60,323 nucleotides of DNA from [Leptolyngbya] sp. JSC-1 (GTDB lineage Bacteria > Cyanobacteriota > Cyanobacteriia > Elainellales > Elainellaceae): NCBI GenBank assembly GCA_000733415.1, contig KL662192.1, positions 1,298,282 to 1,358,604 of the forward strand, read 5' to 3'. The notes under the pieces are model-generated. The model did not search any database, had not been told where the DNA came from, and saw only the letters and a list, made by a program, of their open reading frames with translations. Within the stretch, counting starts at the first letter, position 1, and every line of letters begins with the position of its first letter. Position numbers and translations under genes: made by a program. Shown here piece after piece: positions 46,001 through 53,186 of the stretch.

Positions 46001-47406
46001 TCGACTCTGCTAACGGCACGACTGCTAGCTTGCCGATTTCCGCTTTCTCCTTGAAAGACAACCCGATTGGTGGCTGCTATTCGCACATCCCCAACATTGC
46101 CTCTGCCAAATGTTTCTGCCGTCAGTTCTGCTCCATCTAGAACCTCTAAGATCGACGTGCTGATTTCAATGTCACCTCCATTGCCATTGCCGCTCCCCAT
46201 TACGGTACTCAAGGCCGCACTGCGCACCTGCCTACCATCGGTACCCTGCAAAGTTACCCGATCTGTCGAGTTGATGCGAATGTTTCCAGTATTCCCTTGT
46301 CCATTTGTAGCAACAATCAATCTTGCTCCATCTAGTATCTCTAGAATCGGTGTGTTTATTTCAATATCGCCTGTCACACCGCGTGAATCGGGAAATACAA
46401 CTGTGTTTTCAATTGTACTCGCTTGTTCCACCAAAACCCGTTCTGTTGCATTCAGATTAATATTGCTAGTTTGGCTCTGCAACTCTTGTCTTGGTAATCG
46501 TCTTGGCAATATTCCAGCCAGCAATGCACTTCCTTCGGTTACCCTAATCCGGCGAGCTTGGATGGAAATTCTGCCTCCATCATCTCGTGTTCTGACATCT
46601 ACCTTGGCAGCATTGGTGAAAATGACATCCCCTCGCTGAATCCCTGTTGGAAAAACAAAACCACTAGTGTTCAAACCAATTATTCCGTTGCTAGCAACTG
46701 CACCCAAATCAATCCGTCCGCCCGGTCCATTCAGGCCACCTGCTTCAACATTGATCGCACTACCCAAAAGTGCTAACGTTGATCCTGGCCCGACTTGTAA
46801 ACCGAAAGTATTTAAGTCGCGGTTGATCGGTGTCGTGGAACGCACAGTGATATTACCAGTTGGAAGTTGATTGAAGAAAAATGCGGATGGCTCGACAGTT
46901 AATAATGGTGAGGGCAATTCTGGATTAGTGGCACTAAAGACCCCCGCTTCTCCAAATCCAATGGCATTCGCTGTTGTACCTATAAAAGAACCACGGATGT
47001 CTAGCCGAGCATTGCGACCAAAGATAATTCCATTCGGGTTCAATAAATATAGATTGGCAGTTCCTTCCACACCCAGTGTTCCTAAAATATTAGAAATATT
47101 CCTACCCGTGATTCGACTGAAGATATTTGCCAGCCCAGGCGGACTGGCAAAATAAACTCGTTCGTTCTCGTTGATGTTGAACTCGCGAAAACTATGAAAT
47201 AAATTGTTACCCCGTGTAACCCCTCCATCAATCCGATCTGCTCGCCCACCTGCTACTTCTACATCTCGCGTCACTTGCGATCGTTGGTTGCCTAACGAGC
47301 TATCTGGCTCGATTTGAGCACTGGCACTATCACCTGTGGTAAGTACGCCTAAAATTATTACTCCCAACCAGGCAATCGGCCTCCTCCACACTAAATAATT
47401 CTGCAT
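43003..47406 (-). CDS. filamentous-haemagglutinin-type exoprotein (two-partner secretion TpsA)
   Basis: A 1467-residue protein. A signal peptide (WLGVIILGVLTTGDSASA-Q) is followed by a TPS secretion domain at about 30-170 with NNLFHSFREFNI, ANIFSRITG and NLYLLNPNGIIFG. The rest is beta-helix with many repeats of the type ILEVLDGAQL/STxGQGxAGxI/RVTFQG. Near the C-terminus lies RERSSFVVVGRGG, then WQDWRLTEVE, a module shared with the next protein. Such proteins cross the outer membrane through an FhaC/ShlB pore, which is not encoded in this window. It is translationally coupled to the TPR-CHAT gene. Confidence 0.9.
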   Translation of the reverse strand: MQNYLVWRRPIAWLGVIILGVLTTGDSASAQIEPDSSLGNQRSQVTRDVEVAGGRADRIDGGVTRGNNLFHSFREFNINENERVYFASPPGLANIFSRITGRNISNILGTLGVEGTANLYLLNPNGIIFGRNARLDIRGSFIGTTANAIGFGEAGVFSATNPELPSPLLTVEPSAFFFNQLPTGNITVRSTTPINRDLNTFGLQVGPGSTLALLGSAINVEAGGLNGPGGRIDLGAVASNGIIGLNTSGFVFPTGIQRGDVIFTNAAKVDVRTRDDGGRISIQARRIRVTEGSALLAGILPRRLPRQELQSQTSNINLNATERVLVEQASTIENTVVFPDSRGVTGDIEINTPILEILDGARLIVATNGQGNTGNIRINSTDRVTLQGTDGRQVRSAALSTVMGSGNGNGGDIEISTSILEVLDGAELTAETFGRGNVGDVRIAATNRVVFQGESGNRQASSRAVSRVDDQGFGNAGNIEINTSILEVSDGAELSTSTNGQGTAGSVIIRSSGRVTFQGVSTISSKQQPRRSQATAEFFGSSNGRGGNIEISTPILEVLDGAQLNTSTRGQGDAGSIRITASNRVTFQGTNTGGNRQFSSDGLSSVILGGTGNGGNIAINTPILEVLDGARLTVSTFGQGNAGSIRIDADRVILQGSNSSGQLNSAAFSTVQNSGQGGNIAINTSILEVLNGAEIAASTFGRGDAGNIRINAGGRLVLNGRNGTGRSSGLYARTFATATGRGGNVTISTPQLQVVDGANIDARTANAQPGGSVNISAEQVAALNSGEISVSSTSQGQAGNLIITAQRLLLDDNAKITAETTSGQGGNIDLRIVDLLRLDNNSEISAATEAGRGGKLTIQANNDPATGPTNRIQMSGRSRIATEATATGNAGQLNLNARRLLVRERSAISASTTSGVGGDIILRGLETLQVNNGKISASTQTGRAGSLQVNAENSLQINNRGSLIVEATEGGIAGNLVIRTDQLNLQNRGRISVSSSRQGQAGTLEITAENLRLNNRARITAETDAGNGGDILLQIADLLRVDELSTISASTNNGQGGNLRVNQNRNAVNQIELNNSQITTEARRQGNAGNLALNVEQLFVGEAAEISASTRSGIGGGITLQGLETLEIDAGAITASTRTGEAGNVRINVSDLIDLRNQGRLAVEATGSNGEAGNLMISTDELTIQNGAATVSSAQGRAGNLLLAANSVQLNSARLSAETAQTGGQAGANIILNGLQTLSLRNQSQISANARESANGGNLTINADFILARPTEDSDIRANAIAGNGGNIAITTQGLFGTQPADAPIAGVSDITASSERGIQGVVAINNPNPNPTQGIEFTEAPPETVPLAQECAPTTELNRERSSFVVVGRGGVSPSPYEALSSDDFWQDWRLTEVETERVNQPVTETSVVQTPDSQMPIIEAQGWIRNAAGQVQLVAIAHTASSAPPALPRPDCSDLADPSTQSGAE
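44900..46450 (-). repeat. internal repeats of the haemagglutinin gene
   Basis: Roughly 200-nt to 250-nt degenerate repeats encode successive beta-helix rungs with ILEVLDGA-type and RVTFQG-type motifs. Long antisense frames in this stretch are by-products of the repeat composition. Boundaries are approximate. Confidence 0.7.
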
Positions 47407-47461
47407 AAGCCCTACTCCATAGATATTGATATAACCGTAATATTACAATACTTCTTCTCAT

Positions 47462-50128
47462 TCACATAGAAGGTGAACGCGAGCTGGAACAACTAGGTGA
47501 GAATAGAACGGGTGACGTGGTAGGTATAGTTGCATGAGCTATCAATTCAACCTGGCCTGTTACGCTGCGAATCCAGCTTTGCGCTTCAATAATTTCTGAG
47601 GATCGCGGTGCGGCAGCAACTATTAAGTGATTGCCTCTTGCTTCAGTTTCTACTTCAGTTAATCGCCAGTCTTGCCAAAGGTCTTCGCTGCCTAGAACTT
47701 CCTCAGAAATCGATGGCAACCCACCGCGTCCAATCACTACGAATGAACTACGTTCACGATCAGGGTCGCTAGTGGGTAAGCAATCTCGAACTAGCAAGGG
47801 TTCAGTTAAAGGCAGTTCTGGAAGCTGGAGGCCACGGGTTGGGTCGGTGTCGGGGCTGTTGATAACAATATCACCATCAACTCCTAGAGCTGAGCTGGCG
47901 GTAATATTACTTTGTGGATCGCTGCGGGGGGTGAGAGTATCAGCTGGAGACAGACCTAAAATACTTTGAGCATTGATTTGAATATCGCCTCCATTGCCTG
48001 TGAAGGCATTAGCTGTAATGTCATTATTTGTATTAGGCGAACCAATTAGAAAATCAGTGTCGAGAGTAATATTGCCGCCATCGCCACCCCGTCTTTCACT
48101 GCCTGCGGTCGTAGAGATCTCGCTATTTCGATTCAGCGAAAGCAGGTTAGAAACTTGCAGGTTTATGTTTCCACCTCGTCCAGAGTTTGTGTTAGCTAAT
48201 AGACGAGCTTGATTATCAGCCTGCAACCGATTAGCGGTGATACGTAAATTCCCAGCTAGACCCCGCTCATCAAGATTGGGGTTAGCGCTTCCTACCGCAA
48301 TAACAGCATTATCCTGAACCGTTAGCAGATGGGTAGTGACACGTAAATTTCCAGCTCTGCCTATAGCACTACGGTTGATCTCAAAATTTGTTTCTGGGAT
48401 GCCGCCTGAAAGAGAAAACAACCCACTGGGAACTTCTGTTCCTGCTCCAACGCCAATCAACTCAATCGATTCGGTCGCTTGAATACTCAGATTGCCTGCA
48501 TTCCCATCACCTAAAGTGCTGGACTGGAGAGTTGCTCCATCTCTAACGCTAAGCTGATCAGTGCTAATCTGAATGCGACCAGCATTTCCACGAGTTCCCT
48601 CTACAGCAATCGTTGACAGCGCACTAGGAGCAGTTCGCCCTGTATCAGAAGTAATTGAGTTACCGTTAGTTTCAAGAGCAGTTCCTATAATCTCGATATT
48701 AGAGGCGCGTACTGTGATTGAACCAGCATTGCCTATGCCATAGGTATCAGAACTCAATTGTCCGCCATCGAGCAATTGAAGACTATTAGTGGCAATGAAA
48801 ATATTTCCTCCTTGCCCAGTTGTTTGGTTACAGGTCGCTTCAGATTGGCAGGCAACGCGGGCGAATACACCGCTGGGAGATGGAGGTCCGCTACTTCGCA
48901 CAGGCTGCCCATTGCTTTGACGTAAAATATCTCTGATTCTGACAAACTCGGAGGCTCTGATTAGAATATTGCCTCCCTCCCCATTTGCATAGGTATTTGC
49001 CTCGATCTGGCCTCCATTGTCTAAAAACATCTGATCGACTGTAATTCGGATATTACCTCCTCGTCCTGAGCCATAGGTATTGGCTGAGAGCAAGTCATTT
49101 CTTACGGTAAGATAAGTTCCTTGAATAACAACTGTTCCACCATTTCCGTTATAGGTATAGGCTCGAATGCTTGAGTTACCAGAAGGATTAGATACGTCAA
49201 TATGCTCACCTCGCAACTGAATACTTCCAGCACGGTCGCCACTGACATTCAGGTCTGAATTTGACAACTGTATTCTGCCAAACTGCTGTTGTTCCCCGTA
49301 ATTAAACCGCCAACCTTCATCAACTTGGGTCAAGCGGACCAGCCCTGAGCTAGCTAGACTAGCAACTTCGATGTGTCCTGCGGGTGCTGTTAATTCACCT
49401 TCGGGAAATTGAACGTTGCCTCCTAGTAGAGCGATAGTTCGATTGGGAGCTACTCGTAAGCCCTCATAGGGATTATTAACTAAATCATTAAAGGGTTCAG
49501 GTAGAGGATTGCCCGCACGATCCAATAGAGGTGCATTGGTGTTGAAGTCAGCATATGAACGATTAACGATCCTACCTGGACTGTGACCAAACTGCAAACC
49601 AACTGGAACACTAATTGTGAGCAAGGGTTTGGTTTGGGGGTTGACGGCGCTAAACTGGGTTCCGTCAGCAAATTGGATGCTGTTTGCAGTTGTAGCTAGA
49701 AATGAGCCGCCAATATTGAGTGATGCATTGGGGCCAAAAATAATACCGTTTGGGTTAATCAGAAATAGGTTGGCGCTACTGACACTACCGTCGCGGTTGA
49801 GGGCTTCGACCATGCCATTGATTCTAGAAATCGATGAGCCAGTAATGCGAGAGAAAATATTCTCAATGCTTGGATCAATTTGCTGAAACGAAGCTGTGCG
49901 ACGATTGGGAACGGAAAAGTCTTTAAAGCTGTGGAACAAATTTCTACCAGATTGAGTTCCTCCCGTGATTTCAATCCGATTTCCTCTGGGATTAACTTTA
50001 GATGAATTGGATAATGTGTTGTCAGGATTGATTTGTGAGTAAGACGGATTGATTGTGAACAAACCGCAAGATACAGACAAACTTAGAATTTGTACAGACT
50101 GAGGCAATAAATATTGAATAGATTTCAT
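47462..50128 (-). CDS. second filamentous-haemagglutinin-type exoprotein (TpsA)
   Basis: An 888-residue protein. A signal peptide at the N-terminus (ILSLSVSCGLFTINPSYS-Q) precedes a TPS domain with GRNLFHSFKDFSV, ENIFSRITG and NLFLINPNGIIFG, followed by beta-helix. The C-terminus repeats the module of the first paralogue: DRERSSFVVIGRGG, then WQDWRLTEVE and AQSWIRSVTGQVELIA. The start overlaps the stop of the RTX gene as TAATG at 50126-50130. The gap to the larger paralogue is 55 nt. It is probably a surface adhesin or matrix protein. Confidence 0.88.
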   Translation of the reverse strand: MKSIQYLLPQSVQILSLSVSCGLFTINPSYSQINPDNTLSNSSKVNPRGNRIEITGGTQSGRNLFHSFKDFSVPNRRTASFQQIDPSIENIFSRITGSSISRINGMVEALNRDGSVSSANLFLINPNGIIFGPNASLNIGGSFLATTANSIQFADGTQFSAVNPQTKPLLTISVPVGLQFGHSPGRIVNRSYADFNTNAPLLDRAGNPLPEPFNDLVNNPYEGLRVAPNRTIALLGGNVQFPEGELTAPAGHIEVASLASSGLVRLTQVDEGWRFNYGEQQQFGRIQLSNSDLNVSGDRAGSIQLRGEHIDVSNPSGNSSIRAYTYNGNGGTVVIQGTYLTVRNDLLSANTYGSGRGGNIRITVDQMFLDNGGQIEANTYANGEGGNILIRASEFVRIRDILRQSNGQPVRSSGPPSPSGVFARVACQSEATCNQTTGQGGNIFIATNSLQLLDGGQLSSDTYGIGNAGSITVRASNIEIIGTALETNGNSITSDTGRTAPSALSTIAVEGTRGNAGRIQISTDQLSVRDGATLQSSTLGDGNAGNLSIQATESIELIGVGAGTEVPSGLFSLSGGIPETNFEINRSAIGRAGNLRVTTHLLTVQDNAVIAVGSANPNLDERGLAGNLRITANRLQADNQARLLANTNSGRGGNINLQVSNLLSLNRNSEISTTAGSERRGGDGGNITLDTDFLIGSPNTNNDITANAFTGNGGDIQINAQSILGLSPADTLTPRSDPQSNITASSALGVDGDIVINSPDTDPTRGLQLPELPLTEPLLVRDCLPTSDPDRERSSFVVIGRGGLPSISEEVLGSEDLWQDWRLTEVETEARGNHLIVAAAPRSSEIIEAQSWIRSVTGQVELIAHATIPTTSPVLFSPSCSSSRSPSM

Positions 50129-52191
50129 TAGCTTATTTCACCCCAAGTTCTCAAGGGATCAACTGATATGAAATCTAGTCTGTCAATCAGCCCTCTTGAA
50201 ACACCCTTGAGAACTGCAAGCTGATCTTCCCCCAAACTAATTAGTGTGTTGCGCCCTTGAGAGGTGATTTCTAGCTGTTTGAATTTCACTCCAGGGATCA
50301 AACCCATTCGATCCTGTTTATCCTTGAAGTCGATAATTTGATCACGCCCCTTTCCTTTCTCTAAGACAAAGATGTCGCGCTGCTTGCCGCCAATGAGTTT
50401 ATCGCTGCCTAGACCGCCATAGAGTATATCTTTGCCTAATCCACCATTGAGCACATCGTTTCCTTTACCACCGAGTATTTTGTCGTCCCCAACAGTGCCA
50501 AAGAGCCGATCATTACTGTCTGAGCCAATGATGTGACTATTCTTTACACCATTCGAAGAATTGGAGGAAGGAGATTGAATTTCTTTTTGAGTTTCTAACT
50601 GGGGTATACCAACTTGTCCAGCACTAGCTTCTAGCGTCTCGTTTTTTGAGTTGTTGGGAGATGAAACTGAGGAACTAGGTGGAGGTAAACGCTTTGAGTC
50701 ATCAAAGGTGACAATGTCTTTCTGAGTTAAAGTAGGTGAGTTTTCCAAGAAAGCAAGAAGCACTTGAGGTGAAAGGCCACTGCCATCTCGATCGAAATAA
50801 AGTTTCCCACCTTCAGCGAGAGTACTGCTGTCAAAGGGTTTATAAATAAAGCGATGGCGTTCGGTTGCAGCTTTTTCTCCAATATGAAATTGATTTGGAT
50901 TGATTGCTGCATTAATTGGAAGCCCAGAGTTGCTAAAATCAGAGGCATAATTTGTCCCGACATAAACACCAATTTTATCTCCTTGGACAGCGTCAAAATC
51001 TTTTAGAAAAGTCATCGCTATAGAGGAAAGTTCTCTTTTAGTAAAATCCTGAACTTCATCTGCTGGTAGCCAAGGATCAGTATAGAAATCGAAGCGATCT
51101 GCTCCTGAACCACCTTCTAGCCATTGAGGGTGAGCGGCTGTGTTTGTCCCTTTCTTACCTGGATTTAAATAGTCAATACCATCTCCACCATATAGAAGAT
51201 CTGCTCCAGCGCCTCCAAATAGGGCATCATTGCCGGATCCCCCGTTTAAAATATCTCTGTGCCTTACAAACCTTGTACCATCTCCATTTAAATTATTTCC
51301 ACTTTTATAATTCTCTTCATAGTCACCCCAGAGAACATCATCTCCCATCATTCCATATAGAATATCTTCTCCTCCTTCACCCAAAAGCAAGTCATTTCCA
51401 GAACCTCCATTAAGCAGATCTTCACCTAGACCACCTCGTAACGCATCATTCCCTGCCTCTCCGAAGAGATGATCTGCGAGAGGATTTTCTATCTGGATAG
51501 ATTGTTTGCCATTGGTAGAACGAAAGTTTTGAATCTGCTTTCTGCTAGAATTACTACCTATAACTTGATCGTTGCCTGCGCCAGCGTAAACAGCATCTGT
51601 GCTAGGACCACCTGCTGTATCAGTGACAATATAGCTATTGTTGTTGCTATCAAGCCGAACTGGAGGAGTGCTGCTTTGAGCATCCTCAATGATAATAGTT
51701 GCCTGTCTAAATTTACCGCCTACTACGATTTTAGGAGTGTTGAGAGGCTTGCTGTTGCCGTTGGCTAGATACATTTTGTTAAGGCTGCTTTCATCAGGAA
51801 ACGGACTTCCAAAGAAAGGTTCAAAAATTCCACTGACGCCAAAAGCTGGAATGTCACCGGCGACCTGATCCCATCTTTCCTGAAGAATATAGGTTTCGTG
51901 ACTAAATCCTATTGAAGAGTCTCTCGGATCAAGTTCTAAGATGAAAGTGTCAGTACTATCTGCAACGCCATCATTATTAATGTACAAAGGTAGATAGCGT
52001 TGAAGTTCTCCTGCTGGTAGTTCAGTATCAAAAAACAGCTCACTAGTTTCTTTCAGTTGATTTAGCGGTATCCAAGCTGGAAGAAAGTCATTTGATGGAT
52101 TCCATGTGTTCACATTAGCACTTGTTCCTCCAGTTCCCCACAAGCTTGCAGAATTTCTGTTACCTGTGCCTCTACCAGGTTTTCTAGGCAT
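50128..52191 (-). CDS. RTX-type calcium-binding exported protein
   Basis: A 687-residue acidic protein without N-terminal signal peptide. Two blocks of GGxGxDxL nonapeptides are present: EAGNDALRGGLGEDLLNGGS region (about 245-360) and DRLFGTVGDDKILGGKGNDV region (about 555-605). Type I secretion is the usual route for such proteins; no ABC exporter is nearby. Calcium binding folds the repeats outside the cell. It ends in TAATG with the second haemagglutinin gene, so its dose is tied to the adhesins. Function beyond a surface or matrix role is unknown. Confidence 0.85.
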   Translation of the reverse strand: MPRKPGRGTGNRNSASLWGTGGTSANVNTWNPSNDFLPAWIPLNQLKETSELFFDTELPAGELQRYLPLYINNDGVADSTDTFILELDPRDSSIGFSHETYILQERWDQVAGDIPAFGVSGIFEPFFGSPFPDESSLNKMYLANGNSKPLNTPKIVVGGKFRQATIIIEDAQSSTPPVRLDSNNNSYIVTDTAGGPSTDAVYAGAGNDQVIGSNSSRKQIQNFRSTNGKQSIQIENPLADHLFGEAGNDALRGGLGEDLLNGGSGNDLLLGEGGEDILYGMMGDDVLWGDYEENYKSGNNLNGDGTRFVRHRDILNGGSGNDALFGGAGADLLYGGDGIDYLNPGKKGTNTAAHPQWLEGGSGADRFDFYTDPWLPADEVQDFTKRELSSIAMTFLKDFDAVQGDKIGVYVGTNYASDFSNSGLPINAAINPNQFHIGEKAATERHRFIYKPFDSSTLAEGGKLYFDRDGSGLSPQVLLAFLENSPTLTQKDIVTFDDSKRLPPPSSSVSSPNNSKNETLEASAGQVGIPQLETQKEIQSPSSNSSNGVKNSHIIGSDSNDRLFGTVGDDKILGGKGNDVLNGGLGKDILYGGLGSDKLIGGKQRDIFVLEKGKGRDQIIDFKDKQDRMGLIPGVKFKQLEITSQGRNTLISLGEDQLAVLKGVSRGLIDRLDFISVDPLRTWGEIS

Positions 52192-52340
52192 TTTATAACT
52201 CCTGCATTAAAATAATTGTAGTAAAGTTCATCATAAAGCGAGTTTTATCTGTGTTTTAGCTTGTAGTCATTGGTTTTTCCTAGCCGATGAAAAGCTATTT
52301 ATATCTGGATTTTCGCTTTATACAAAAACACATTTCGCTG

Positions 52341-53186
52341 CTAGTTCAATAACTGAGAACTTAATCCACCTATTTCCAACAACTCAACCCACTTCACTCG
52401 AATACCAGTATCACTCGGCAACTGCATCTGGAGTGTATATAATTCACCCACTGCTTCATGCCAAGCATTATTAGCTAAAAGCAAATCAATTCGTTCATGG
52501 GGTGAAGCCGTCGCCAATTTAGAGGCTGTTTCTGGAGACAGCTCAACTCGCTGCACATAGGCATCTGCAAATGTATCGCTTCCTCCTTCAGAAGAGCAAT
52601 AAAGCATGACATACCAGCGATAATATTTACCAACTTCTAAAGGTGATGCAGACTCCGGCAACTGCACGCTCACCAAACCCGGCACTCGATTAGTCAAGGG
52701 TACTGTTACAGGTTCGAATAGTGGTATATCCTGCTCGTTATTGACTACAAATCGAACTGAATGTATTTTCTCAGCCGGGTAGGGTACGTAGAACCAAAAG
52801 GTTGGATAGGCGCTCGTTGTGGTGCCCACCGCAGTTTCCACAGGTATGCCGTCTACAGTTCCCTGAATTAGAGGCACAATTGCTGTTAAATTGGGTTCTC
52901 CTGCATTGAGAGATGGACAATTGCTGCGACTGCCTGCTCGACCTCGGCTGGAAGTGCTACCTCGACTGGCAAGGCGACGAAACTCTGTTTCAGCAAGTGT
53001 CAGCGGAGTATACTCCCCCCCCAAATTGTCAGTTTGGTTGTCCGGATCAAGCCCTGATTCTTGGGGTAGACCCTGAGACAGCCAATGATTTGCAACGGCA
53101 GGGAGATTGCTGAACAACAAACTTAAGATAGAACCGATTGCTAAAAAAGCACAAAACGAAAATCGCAGTAAATGTTGAAGTTTCAT
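52341..53186 (-). CDS. DUF928 exported protein
   Basis: A 281-residue protein with signal peptide (LRFSFCAFLAIGSILSLLFS). The DUF928 region has LTAIVPLIQGTVDGIPVETA, TFWFYVPYPAEKIHSVRFVV, and KYYRWYVMLYC, followed by a helical end (ERIDLLLANNAWHEAVGELY). DUF928 proteins are almost confined to cyanobacteria and commonly adjoin CHASE2 and CHAT genes. Its start overlaps the stop of the CHASE2 gene as ATGA, so it is made in step with that sensor. It may be a periplasmic partner of CHASE2 (inference). Confidence 0.85.
   Translation of the reverse strand: MKLQHLLRFSFCAFLAIGSILSLLFSNLPAVANHWLSQGLPQESGLDPDNQTDNLGGEYTPLTLAETEFRRLASRGSTSSRGRAGSRSNCPSLNAGEPNLTAIVPLIQGTVDGIPVETAVGTTTSAYPTFWFYVPYPAEKIHSVRFVVNNEQDIPLFEPVTVPLTNRVPGLVSVQLPESASPLEVGKYYRWYVMLYCSSEGGSDTFADAYVQRVELSPETASKLATASPHERIDLLLANNAWHEAVGELYTLQMQLPSDTGIRVKWVELLEIGGLSSQLLN

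Noticed and set aside
46067..46639. 190-codon plus-strand frame and similar ones across 43-50 kb
   Set aside because: They mirror the repeat composition of the haemagglutinin genes and have no motif or start signal.
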